NCBI GenBank assembly: GCA_025934135.1 | Contig: JAICYR010000010.1 | Location: 1 to 38,777 of the forward strand | Source of the DNA: Acidobacteriaceae bacterium | Lineage (GTDB): Bacteria > Acidobacteriota > Terriglobia > Terriglobales > Acidobacteriaceae | Direction of reading: 5' to 3' | DNA: 38,777 nt | Shown here: piece after piece, positions 11,568-19,600 of the stretch | Layout of the letters: the number at the start of each line of letters is the position of its first letter | How positions within the stretch are numbered: the stretch's first letter is position 1 | Made by a program: the position numbers and the translations under genes | Notes under the pieces: generated by a model | Database searches by the model: none | Told to the model about the DNA's origin: nothing | What the model saw: only the letters and a program-made list of their open reading frames with translations

Positions 11568-13301
11568 CTACGATTCCTCGATGTGATGGATCTTATTGGC
11601 CGGCAAGTCCTTCAAAGTTTGCCGGACGCCGCTCGGCCAGCGTATTTCAAGCAGTTTGACTGACTTGAACGGGCCTACACCGAAGTGCGGACGCGGATCG
11701 CGGGATGCCTGATAACCGGAACTCGTCGACAACATTTCGTATTGAGAGCTTCCATCCTCGGTTGTAACTTTCAGTTGTGCGCCAATACCCATGCGATTGC
11801 TTTTGGTCCCGGTCAACTGAAACTTGATCCAATTGTTGGAATTGGATGTGACGTTGCGCAAAATCCGGGCCTTGTTGCTCAGGGCCGTTGTCACCAGGTC
11901 CAAGTGCCCGGTGTTAAACAGATCTCCGACAACGCAGCCGCGATACGGCAGCGCGACTTGCAGTGCGGTCCCACTCTGTTTTGAGACGTTCTCAAATTTC
12001 ATGTGTCCCAGATTGCGAAAGATCGAGAGCGGCTCGCCGAAGGTTCGATTGGAGAAATCCGCGATGTTGTCAAGCACGTTGCCGCGAGCTACGGACAAGT
12101 CCTTCAGGCCATCATTGTCGAAGTCTCCAACCGCGTTCGACCAGCCAGACATCTCCATCGTGTACTGCGCCAATCCGCTCCGGCCTGTGAAATCGTCAAA
12201 CATGCCCTTTCCAATGTTCCGGAATAGCGGAAAAGTCTCCAGCTCTGTGGCCGTGATCCAGATATCGGGCAAGCCATCGTTGTCCAGGTCGCGGAACTGC
12301 GCTCCCATTCCCGAGACTGCCTGACCTGTCTCGGAGAAGGCCACGCCCACGTCGAGCGCAACTTCTTCGAATGTTTTGCCTCCGATGTTATGGAAGAGAG
12401 AGTTGGGCATATTGTCATTGGCAACGAAGATGTCGACGAAGCCGTCACCGTCGTAGTCGTTGAACCCGATTCCCATTCCCTTGCAAAGCACTTTGGATAT
12501 CCCGGTTTCTTCTGAAACATCGGTGAAAGTGCCATCGCCATTGTTGTGATACAAGGTGCAATGCAGGGGCTCGTAAAACTTTGGGTGGCAGTAGGAGCGC
12601 TCCCGTCCTCCACCGAGGCAAACAGGATCTCCATCGACGTGCCAGCGGCAGTAATTTGACACGAATAAGTCGAGCTTTCCATCGTTGTCATAGTCGACCC
12701 ATCCGGCAGCCGCGCTCCACATCTTTTCGCCTTTGTAGGTAGGCATGCCTACTCCGGCCTTGTCGGTCACGTCAGTAAACGTGCCGTCCCGGTTGTTGCG
12801 ATAGAGGTGGTTCTTTGTAACGCTCGCGACAAAGATGTCCGGCCATCCATCATTGTCAAAATCGCCGACCGCCACGCCCATGTCGTAGCCGTCTCCCGCG
12901 AGGCCGGACTTCTCGGTGACGTCGGTGAATGTTCCGTCGCGATTGTTGCGGAACAGCCGATTGTAGTATTTGGGCGAATCTTTTTTGAGCGACGGGAGCG
13001 CGGCTCCGTTTACAAAGAAAATATCGAGCCAGCCGTCATTGTCATAGTCGATCAGGCCCACGCCTCCGACCATGGTTTCCGGCTGGTTCTTGTTGGGGGT
13101 TGGACAATTGTTGGTGATGAAATGCACGCCGGACTGGCTGGTAATGTCCTCAAAACGGATGGTGCTGCTGCCGCGTGCCGGCGTCCAATCCATTCTTGGA
13201 GCCACGATTCCAGCAGCAAGGCCCCGTGCGTGGGCGGGCAGGAGCAATCCCGATCCCAGCCAGCCGCAAGAACGCAAAAAATCTCGCCTGTTAAAAAACA
13301 T
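11568..13301 (-). CDS. Second Tat-exported propeller with ASPIC/UnbV domain
   Basis: This 577-residue minus-strand protein is a paralogue of the propeller at 8720-10483. It has a Tat signal (FFNRRDFLRSCGWLGSGLLL), six intact D-x-[DN]-x-D-G repeats (DYDNDGWLD, DFDNDGWPD, DYDNDGKLD, DYDGDGFVD, DLDNDGLPD, DFDNDGLKD) and a seventh degenerate copy (DLFNTGHLD). A C-terminal ASPIC/UnbV domain follows (NWIKFQLTGTKSN to LEIRWPSGVRQ). A cysteine-rich insertion (CRWHVDGDPVC, then YCHPKFYEPLHC) precedes blade four and differs from the other paralogue. The ATG at 13301 is chosen to place the Tat motif at the N-terminus; its AGGGG upstream is very close, so the start is uncertain. The minus-strand TPR gene begins 365 bases further up, and the two are probably in one unit. 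Confidence 0.86.
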   Translation of the reverse strand: MFFNRRDFLRSCGWLGSGLLLPAHARGLAAGIVAPRMDWTPARGSSTIRFEDITSQSGVHFITNNCPTPNKNQPETMVGGVGLIDYDNDGWLDIFFVNGAALPSLKKDSPKYYNRLFRNNRDGTFTDVTEKSGLAGDGYDMGVAVGDFDNDGWPDIFVASVTKNHLYRNNRDGTFTDVTDKAGVGMPTYKGEKMWSAAAGWVDYDNDGKLDLFVSNYCRWHVDGDPVCLGGGRERSYCHPKFYEPLHCTLYHNNGDGTFTDVSEETGISKVLCKGMGIGFNDYDGDGFVDIFVANDNMPNSLFHNIGGKTFEEVALDVGVAFSETGQAVSGMGAQFRDLDNDGLPDIWITATELETFPLFRNIGKGMFDDFTGRSGLAQYTMEMSGWSNAVGDFDNDGLKDLSVARGNVLDNIADFSNRTFGEPLSIFRNLGHMKFENVSKQSGTALQVALPYRGCVVGDLFNTGHLDLVTTALSNKARILRNVTSNSNNWIKFQLTGTKSNRMGIGAQLKVTTEDGSSQYEMLSTSSGYQASRDPRPHFGVGPFKSVKLLEIRWPSGVRQTLKDLPANKIHHIEES

Positions 13302-13475
13302 GACCCCTATACGATCAGGATTCTGAGTGCGGCGGCGCACTCGCAAGAGAATCTAACGAGAGAACATCCGTTCCTCGCCAACAAGTGAACTGTGTTGAAC
13401 CTCTCAGCGCGAGGCTCTAGCGTGCATCCTCAAACATGTTTTCGCGATTGTCAAGGCGCAGGGCCGAAGACTCAT

Positions 13476-14666
13476 TTAGCGGTCCGCCAAGTTCGAGCGT
13501 GACCTCAGCCGCTGGAATTCCGCGCGCTGCTGTGCGGCTTCGCGGCTTCGTCCCGCGGCGGAGAGCGCCAGCGAAAGCGCGAAATGCGCATCCGGGCTGC
13601 CCGGAGATAATCGGACCGCTGTTTGCAACTCATGCAAAGCGCGAGTGTTGTCTCCAGCGCCAAGCCAAAGTTTGCCGCATACAACGTGGGCTGCGAAATT
13701 GTCCGGGGCCAGAACAACGGCTTCCCGAGCATACTTTAAGCCCTGCTTGTAATCGCCTACGCGAAGAAATTCAAAGGCGAGTTGGATACGGGCTGTGGCT
13801 TTCTTCGGGGTCACAGCAATTTCCTGCTGGAACTCCTTCACGGCGTCCGGGGGATCTTCCTTGAGCAGATACACCCCGTACGCGTAATGCATATTGGGCT
13901 CGGAGGGGTACTCGGCAACCAGTTGCTTCAGTTCCTTTCCGGCCGCGGCCCTCTCCTGCAGCGCGACCAGAGCCTGGGCGTGGCCGACCCGCCGAATCAG
14001 GGAAGCCTGATCTTGAGGAATCGCGCTTGGCAGTTTCGGAATGCGCAGCGCCGCGAGCCCAAACGCGTCCAGAAGGTCGGTATCGGTCAGCACCGAGTCT
14101 TCTGGCATGTTGGGGTGCGCGGCTGCAATCTGGTTCGCAAGCAGTGTCAAGCGGACCAAAGCAATCTCAGGCTGTCCGAAACGGTTCTGAAGGGTTCCGT
14201 CGTCGTAGAGTGCCCTTTGGACGAATGCTGTGTTGGTGCCGAGCCCGAGGCTTATTCCTTGCTCAAATGCGGTAAGTGCATCGTGGTAATGCTCCAGCTT
14301 GAATTCGATCAGGCCCAGCATTCCGTAACCCGGACCGGGCTGTGTGTGCTCGACGGCCACAAAGTGCTGGAATGCCTCACGCGCATTGACCAATTGGTTG
14401 GAATCAAAAAACATCGTGCCCAGATACCACCATCCTTCCGACCAGGAGGGCCGGAGCGCCGTGGCTCTCTGAAAGAGCAGGATTGCTTGCGGGACCTGGT
14501 TGGCATCCATGGCCTGCTGCGCGCGCGATGCCAATTGATCGAAAGATTGTGTCTCCGCGGCCCCAGCCATCGGGCCATGCAGCGCCAGCGCGGCCAGCAG
14601 AACAACTAGCAGCCGGATCGCTCGTCCGGTCCTCTTTCGCTGAAGTTTCGATGCTTCGTTGAACAT
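13476..14666 (-). CDS. Secreted TPR protein, paralogue of the one at 18212
   Basis: This 396-residue protein has a signal peptide (RAIRLLVVLLAALALHGPMAGA) followed by TPR repeats over most of its length. The ATG at 14666 is preferred because GGAG lies 9 bases upstream; ATGs at 14681 and 14696 lack a ribosome binding site. A non-TPR segment in the middle contains LRIPKLPSAIPQDQ. The TPR protein at 18212-19312 has the close equivalent LRMPILPSAVPSDQ, and both then read YP-x-x-PN-x-HY-x-YG. The two are therefore clear paralogues encoded on opposite strands of the same cluster. It lies 174 bases upstream of the minus-strand propeller gene and is divergent from the VWFA-like gene. Confidence 0.85.
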   Translation of the reverse strand: MFNEASKLQRKRTGRAIRLLVVLLAALALHGPMAGAAETQSFDQLASRAQQAMDANQVPQAILLFQRATALRPSWSEGWWYLGTMFFDSNQLVNAREAFQHFVAVEHTQPGPGYGMLGLIEFKLEHYHDALTAFEQGISLGLGTNTAFVQRALYDDGTLQNRFGQPEIALVRLTLLANQIAAAHPNMPEDSVLTDTDLLDAFGLAALRIPKLPSAIPQDQASLIRRVGHAQALVALQERAAAGKELKQLVAEYPSEPNMHYAYGVYLLKEDPPDAVKEFQQEIAVTPKKATARIQLAFEFLRVGDYKQGLKYAREAVVLAPDNFAAHVVCGKLWLGAGDNTRALHELQTAVRLSPGSPDAHFALSLALSAAGRSREAAQQRAEFQRLRSRSNLADR

Positions 14667-14774
14667 GAACTGGTACTCCATATTACGCCGTCGCATAGGG
14701 GAGGGCCCGTCGTAAATCCATTGGTCTTTGAGGCGGAGTGCTTGCGTTCCGGCGGGCACCTGAGTGGATGCGAA

Positions 14775-14804
14775 TATGCTTGCAGTTTGGAGCGTGATTA
14801 TAAT
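14775..14804 (+). promoter_or_regulatory. Possible promoter of the VWFA-TPR-TPR unit
   Basis: A perfect TATAAT at 14799-14804 lies 35 bases before the ATG at 14840, within the divergent gap to the minus-strand TPR gene. The -35 region is poor: TATGCT at 18 bases is the best match at usable spacing. I call it only on the strength of the -10 box and its position. Confidence 0.35.
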
Positions 14805-14839
14805 AGCATCGCTCGACCCTCTTGCAAGGAGCCTGAATT

Positions 14840-17041
14840 ATGAGCCGTTCGGCATTCGCTCTGGCAGCCGCGTTTTTCTGCACATGCGGCCTTGTTGCCC
14901 AAACTCCCGCCACACAACACGCGCCTGAGAATTCGACGCATCCTCCGGTCGTCCGCGTCAGCGGCGAAGAGGTGGCGCTGGACATGGTTTTTCGCGATAA
15001 GAAGGGCAAGGCAGTCGACGATATCCGTCCGGACGAAGTGCATGTTTACGAGAACGGGGTTGAGGAGCATCTCAATTCCTTCAGGTTTGTGTCAGGGACT
15101 AATGCGGCGGTCACTGATGCGGCGGCGACGGCGCCATCGGCTGGCTCGATACCGCTTGACCCGATGCGGAACATTCGGCTGGTGACTCTGGTCTTCGAGA
15201 ATCTGGATCTGCAAGGCAAAAGGTTTTTCCGTCAGGCGCTGGAAGACATTGTGAAAATGGCGCCAGAGCAGAACCTCTATTTCTCAGTTGTTGTGGTCGA
15301 TCAGAAGCTGAACATGATTCTGCCCTTCACGAATGACCGCCAGGCGCTGCTGAAAAGCGTTGACAAGTCCATGATGTGGTCTTTCACCCAATACGATAGG
15401 AATTCGGCTGAGATAGAGTCGCAACTTCATCAAACGCTCACGAACGGGGAACCCACCTCTGAGAGCAATGCGACGGGCGACGAGACTACGCCTCCCACTT
15501 TGAGCGGATCCGCAACCTCAGGGCCGAGTCAGGGCCAAATCAACAACGTTGTTAACTGGAAAATGGCAAAGATGCAGTACGATATGCTCCAGCAGGCGGA
15601 TGCCTCCCAACGCGAGGCGGGCGCCCGCGGAACCATTGATGCCCTGCTGTCGCTTGTTCGGGCGGAATCGCAATTGCCGGGGCGCAAAGTCATCCTGTAT
15701 TTCAATCCATCCCTGTTCATTCCGGAAATCGCAAAAGAGCAATACAACTACATGATCAGCGCGGCAAATCGCGCCAACATCACCTTTTACACGGTGGATC
15801 CCAAGGGACTGGTGACCTGGAGCCAGGAAAATGCGGGGCGGTCCCAGTTGAGCGGGGCATCGGGAGAGTCGCGCAACGAACAGCTTTCCGGCGGCGTTGG
15901 CGCGGTGACGCAAGCCGAGGCACAGGTGGATGAGACCGCGGAAAACGGGATACGGTCGAACCCGCTCCTCTGGTTGAAGGATTTAGCGGAGCAGACGGGG
16001 GGGGCAACCATTGCCAACACCAATGACCTCAATGCTCCGCTCAGAACGGTGATGAACGAAGTGAAGAGCTATTACGAAGCTTCCTATGATCCGCACATCA
16101 AGGTGTTGGATGGGAAGTTTCGCCGCATTTCCGTTCGCATAGACAGGCCCGGGATCATGGTCCACTCCCGGAGCGGATACTTCGCCCTGCCCCGGCTGGT
16201 GGGCGGGCAGCAGCTTTTGGCCTACGAAGTGCCTCTGCTGAAAGCGCTGAGCTCGACAACTCCCCTCGATGGAGTATCGTTCCACGCTGCAGCGGAAAGA
16301 TTCAGCGAACGAGGGCCGAATATTCAATACATGGTCACGCTGCAGGTTCCGCTGAAGGAGCTGACCTTCGCGCCGCAGAAGGACGGCAAGAGCGCTCTGC
16401 TGGACGCGCCGCTGCTCGCGGTGGTTCGAAACTCCTCAGGCGACATCGTAGAAAAATTCAGTAAGCCGTTTGCGGTGCAGGAACCACTATCAGCCGTGGA
16501 CCGCTTCAAGAAGGGATACTTGATCCAATCATTCCCGACCGAGCTTGCGCCGGGAACCTATACGTTGGAAGCGGTCATCATGGACGGGGGAGCCAACAAG
16601 ATCGGGGTGAAAAAGAGCACATTCACAGTTCCCCAGCCCACTGACAAGCTTGCGATCAGCGACGTAGTGATTGTCGACCGGGCCGATAAGCTGAAGGACA
16701 ACAAGATCGTGAATCCGTTTTATTATCCGGGAGGAAAGATTTCACCAACCCTGAATACCACTCTCAAAGGGGGCCCAGGTAACTTCCTGCCCTTCTACTT
16801 CGCTGTGTATCCTGATCCTGCGATCAAGGATTCTCCAAAACTGACGATGGCGTTTTACAAACAGGGGCAGTATCTCGGCTCAGCCGAAGCTCCATTGCCA
16901 CCGGTGGGGAAAGATGGGCGGATTCCTTACATTGCGGATCTTCCTGCCGACAAATTCACTCCAGGCTCGTATGAAATTCGCCTCGGCGTAACGCAGGGCA
17001 CCTCCACGGCGGAAGAAAAAGTAGACTTCAACGTGGACTAG
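14840..17041 (+). CDS. VWFA-related acidobacterial-type exported protein
   Basis: This 733-residue protein starts at ATG 14840, 8 bases after AAGGAG. It has a signal peptide (MSRSAFALAAAFFCTCGLVAQ). The order of segments fits the acidobacterial VWFA-related family (TIGR03436). A leading module KKGKAVDDIRPDEVHVYENG sits at 55-73, then the A-domain from 112 (IRLVTLVFENLDLQGK), with GRKVILYFNPS at 281-291 and ITFYTVDPKGL at 313-323. The place where the metal-binding DxSxS motif should be reads ENLDL, so the MIDAS is not canonical. A linker at about 200-235 is rich in Thr, Ser and Gly. The remaining C-terminal 350 residues are beta-rich and unassigned. It heads a tight plus-strand unit with two TPR genes; a binding or assembly role is inferred. 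Confidence 0.82.
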   Translation: MSRSAFALAAAFFCTCGLVAQTPATQHAPENSTHPPVVRVSGEEVALDMVFRDKKGKAVDDIRPDEVHVYENGVEEHLNSFRFVSGTNAAVTDAAATAPSAGSIPLDPMRNIRLVTLVFENLDLQGKRFFRQALEDIVKMAPEQNLYFSVVVVDQKLNMILPFTNDRQALLKSVDKSMMWSFTQYDRNSAEIESQLHQTLTNGEPTSESNATGDETTPPTLSGSATSGPSQGQINNVVNWKMAKMQYDMLQQADASQREAGARGTIDALLSLVRAESQLPGRKVILYFNPSLFIPEIAKEQYNYMISAANRANITFYTVDPKGLVTWSQENAGRSQLSGASGESRNEQLSGGVGAVTQAEAQVDETAENGIRSNPLLWLKDLAEQTGGATIANTNDLNAPLRTVMNEVKSYYEASYDPHIKVLDGKFRRISVRIDRPGIMVHSRSGYFALPRLVGGQQLLAYEVPLLKALSSTTPLDGVSFHAAAERFSERGPNIQYMVTLQVPLKELTFAPQKDGKSALLDAPLLAVVRNSSGDIVEKFSKPFAVQEPLSAVDRFKKGYLIQSFPTELAPGTYTLEAVIMDGGANKIGVKKSTFTVPQPTDKLAISDVVIVDRADKLKDNKIVNPFYYPGGKISPTLNTTLKGGPGNFLPFYFAVYPDPAIKDSPKLTMAFYKQGQYLGSAEAPLPPVGKDGRIPYIADLPADKFTPGSYEIRLGVTQGTSTAEEKVDFNVD

Positions 17042-17066
17042 GGAGAGTGAGGGATCTCCGTAGATA

Positions 17067-18215
17067 ATGGGAGTAAGAGTGGTGCGGTGGTTAACATTTG
17101 TGGTCCTGCTGGCCGTGGGAGTCGCGGCGGCACAGGATGATCCCTCGACGCAATTGCTGCGGCAGGCGGTTGAGCTTCAAAAAGCGGGCAAGCTCACGGA
17201 AGCCATCACAGACTATCGGACCTTCCTGAAGGCCCATCCGGAGGCCGCCCCGGTCCGCTCGAATCTGGGGGCGGCCCTGGCCGATGAAGGCCACTACGCT
17301 GATGCCGTTACGGAGTATACCCTCGCGCTGAAGGCTGATCCGTCGAATGACGGCATCCGCCTGAACCTGGGGCTGGCCTGGTACAAGATGGGCAATATCG
17401 CAAAGGCGGTGAGCGAGTTTGAAGTAGTGTACGGGGTGCAGTCGGCCAACGATCCCAATCATCAACGCCTCGCGCTACTACTGGCGGAGTGTTACCTGCG
17501 CCAGGGGAAAAATGACCGCGTGGTGTCGCTGCTGGACCCGATTCAGGCATCGGAGCCGAACAATTATGCTATAGATTACCTGCTCGGCACCGCCCTGCTG
17601 CACCAGGGCCAAACAATGCGCGGAGCGCTCCTGATTCAGCAACTGCTCAAAAACGGAAACACCGCCGAGGCCCATATGCTCATGGCATATACGCAATACA
17701 AGGCCCACGACAAGGGCAAGGCGCTCGTCGAGGTGAACCGCGCGATTGCACTGAACCCAAACCTGCCGGAGGCATACAGTCTTCGCGGAAGGCTGGAGTT
17801 TCTTGAGGCGAACCCGAAAGGCTCCGAGGCCTCATTTCACAAAGCCCTTGCTCAGGACCCGAACAATTTCGACGCCCTGTTGTGGCTCGGAACATTGCTT
17901 CGCCAGGAGGGCCGACTGCCTGAGGCCGAAAAGTATTTGACGCGCGCTCTGCAATTGCAACCCGCGGAGATTCGGGCCCGTTTTCAGTTTGCGCGACTGT
18001 GCTCCGACGAGGGGAATAACGAGCGCGCCGCGGAATTGCTGCAGGCGCTCATCAAGGATCATCCTGAGTACACCGAGGCGCATCGCACTCTCGCCACCAT
18101 CTATTTTCGTCTGGGGCAGCCGGCCGAGGGCCGCCGCGAGAAGAAAACTGCAGACGGAATGGACGCCGCCATTCGACAACGAAACGAAGCGCGTGGGCGG
18201 AGCATGACAAAATGA
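17067..18215 (+). CDS. Secreted TPR-repeat protein
   Basis: This 382-residue protein has a signal peptide (VVRWLTFVVLLAVGVAAAQ) and then about nine TPR-like helical repeats, including AITDYRTFLKAHPEAAPVRSN, DAVTEYTLALKADPSNDGIRLN, ALVEVNRAIALNPNLPEAYSL and EAEKYLTRALQLQP. It follows the VWFA-like gene by 25 bases and overlaps the next TPR gene by 4 bases (ATGA), so the three are surely one operon. It is a more regular TPR protein than its downstream neighbour and lacks the LPSA motif. Its probable role is periplasmic protein-protein binding. Confidence 0.85.
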   Translation: MGVRVVRWLTFVVLLAVGVAAAQDDPSTQLLRQAVELQKAGKLTEAITDYRTFLKAHPEAAPVRSNLGAALADEGHYADAVTEYTLALKADPSNDGIRLNLGLAWYKMGNIAKAVSEFEVVYGVQSANDPNHQRLALLLAECYLRQGKNDRVVSLLDPIQASEPNNYAIDYLLGTALLHQGQTMRGALLIQQLLKNGNTAEAHMLMAYTQYKAHDKGKALVEVNRAIALNPNLPEAYSLRGRLEFLEANPKGSEASFHKALAQDPNNFDALLWLGTLLRQEGRLPEAEKYLTRALQLQPAEIRARFQFARLCSDEGNNERAAELLQALIKDHPEYTEAHRTLATIYFRLGQPAEGRREKKTADGMDAAIRQRNEARGRSMTK

Positions 18216-19312
18216 AGCTGTGCAGTGTGTTCCTCCTGTGCATCGCAACGCTAGCGGCGGGCCAGCCAAGCCCCCGATCATTTGAGCATCTTTCCCAGAG
18301 CGCCCAGCAGGCGTATGCGGCCAACCGCAATGAAGAGGCATTGCGGCTCTACGCGCAAGCCGTCAAGCTGCGGCCGGAATGGGCCGAGGGCTGGTGGGCC
18401 ATCGGAATGATCAACTACGAGGAGGACCACTATCCTCAGTGCCGGGACGCGCTCACCCGCATGGTCGGCCTGGACAAGTCGGCGGCGCCCGGTTGGGCCC
18501 TTCTTGGTCTGTGCGAATTTCGTACCGGTCAATATGACCTGTCATTCCAGCACCTGAAAAAAGCCCACATGCTGGTTCCTGTCAAGGAATCCGGCGGACA
18601 ACTTCTGGCAATGGCGAATTACCATCTGGCGCTGCTGCTTACCCGTCAGGGCGCTTTCGAGTTGGCGCAGCAGATGCTAGTGGAGGTCGCCCTCAGAGTC
18701 CGCAACAACCCCGACATGGTCTTTGCCTCCGGCGTCACCTCGCTGCGCATGCCCATTTTGCCGTCTGCCGTTCCGTCGGATCAGCGAGACGTGGTGGCCA
18801 TGGCCGGAAAAGTCTTCTGGGACGTCGCGCTGGAGCACACAGGACAGGCAGAATCCGACTTCAAAGCACTTGTCGCCGCCTATCCGGACTTCCCTAATGT
18901 CCACTACTTCTACGGAACATTTCTGGCGGCGCACAGCCCCAAGCAGTGCGCTCCTGAGTTTCTGGCTGAACTCCGGGTCAATCCGAGCAGCGTACCAGCC
19001 CGGGTCCAGCTTGCGCTTCACTACATCCTCGAAGGAAAGACGGCAGAGGCCCTGAAGTATGCGAAACAGGCGGTCGCGCTAAGCCCCGACTCCGTGGGAG
19101 CGCAATTGGCGCTCGGGCAGGCGCTGCGGGGGGCCGGCCGCGATCAGGATGCCCTGACCGCGTATCAGGCTGCGGAGCGGCTCGATCCGGTGAGCCCCAA
19201 AATTCGGCTTTATCTCGCAAATGAATACCGCGCTCTCGGGCGGCCGGAAGATATGCGCCGGGAACAGTCCGAGTACCGTCGCCTGAAGGCTGAACAGCCG
19301 AACTGGCCCTGA
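18212..19312 (+). CDS. Secreted TPR protein with LPSA motif
   Basis: This 366-residue protein starts by ATGA overlap with the preceding TPR gene. The signal peptide is short (MKLCSVFLLCIATLAAGQ). TPR repeats run from about 30 to 110 and from 270 to 355, separated by a segment containing LRMPILPSAVPSDQ and YPDFPNVHYFYGTFLAA. The same segment occurs in the minus-strand TPR protein at 13476-14666, and the two align along their whole length. The conserved segment is not a TPR and may be a ligand-contact site, which is an inference. It is the last gene before the promoter of the TonB-dependent receptor. Confidence 0.85.
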   Translation: MKLCSVFLLCIATLAAGQPSPRSFEHLSQSAQQAYAANRNEEALRLYAQAVKLRPEWAEGWWAIGMINYEEDHYPQCRDALTRMVGLDKSAAPGWALLGLCEFRTGQYDLSFQHLKKAHMLVPVKESGGQLLAMANYHLALLLTRQGAFELAQQMLVEVALRVRNNPDMVFASGVTSLRMPILPSAVPSDQRDVVAMAGKVFWDVALEHTGQAESDFKALVAAYPDFPNVHYFYGTFLAAHSPKQCAPEFLAELRVNPSSVPARVQLALHYILEGKTAEALKYAKQAVALSPDSVGAQLALGQALRGAGRDQDALTAYQAAERLDPVSPKIRLYLANEYRALGRPEDMRREQSEYRRLKAEQPNWP

Positions 19313-19368
19313 TTTGCGCACCAGGCAAAGTGCTTTCGCGCGAAAATTCTCCGGCACTCCGAAACCCC

Positions 19369-19385
19369 TGCAAAAACGTTTTACA
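19369..19385 (+). promoter_or_regulatory. LacI-like operator upstream of TonB receptor
   Basis: A 17-base imperfect palindrome, TGCAAAAACGTTTTACA, has 6 of 8 arm positions paired. It resembles LacI/CcpA-family operators (TGnAAnCGnTnnCA). It ends 8 bases before the -35 box of a strong promoter, so a bound regulator could affect initiation. No LacI gene is in the window. Regulation of the receptor by a sugar-responsive LacI protein is inferred. Confidence 0.5.
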
Positions 19386-19393
19386 GATTTCTC

Positions 19394-19423
19394 TTGACAT
19401 TCTTATTTGTCTCCGGGTATAAG
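19394..19423 (+). promoter_or_regulatory. Sigma70-type promoter of the TonB receptor
   Basis: A perfect TTGACA (19394-19399) is separated by 18 bases from TATAAG (19418-19423). It is the best promoter match found in the window. Transcription from about 19430 would give a 5' leader of roughly 170 bases before the ATG at 19601. Confidence 0.75.
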
Positions 19424-19520
19424 TTCCGCCCAGTAAGACTAATTCGATTTACTACCATGTAGGTTTGCAGGCGTTAGTCTCGGGGTTTTTTCCGAATCGA
19501 CTTTTCAACCGCTCTTATGA

Positions 19521-19538
19521 ATCGTTGAAAACAACGAT
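19521..19538 (+). other. Hairpin in the TonB receptor mRNA leader
   Basis: A perfect 7-bp stem (ATCGTTG/CAACGAT) with an AAAA loop lies in the predicted 170-base leader, about 62 bases before the start codon. No T-run follows, so it is not a terminator. It may stabilise the message or be part of a leader regulator. Confidence 0.4.
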
Positions 19539-19600
19539 CACGCTGGTTTCGCGGCTTAAAGCAAGAACGATTGGCAGCTGTATTTCTTAGGAGGTTTTGT

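Noticed and set aside
19334-19345. Perfect 12-base palindrome TTTCGCGCGAAA after the last TPR gene
   Set aside because: Too short for a terminator stem and no T-run follows. It could be a chance palindrome, so it is not called as a site.
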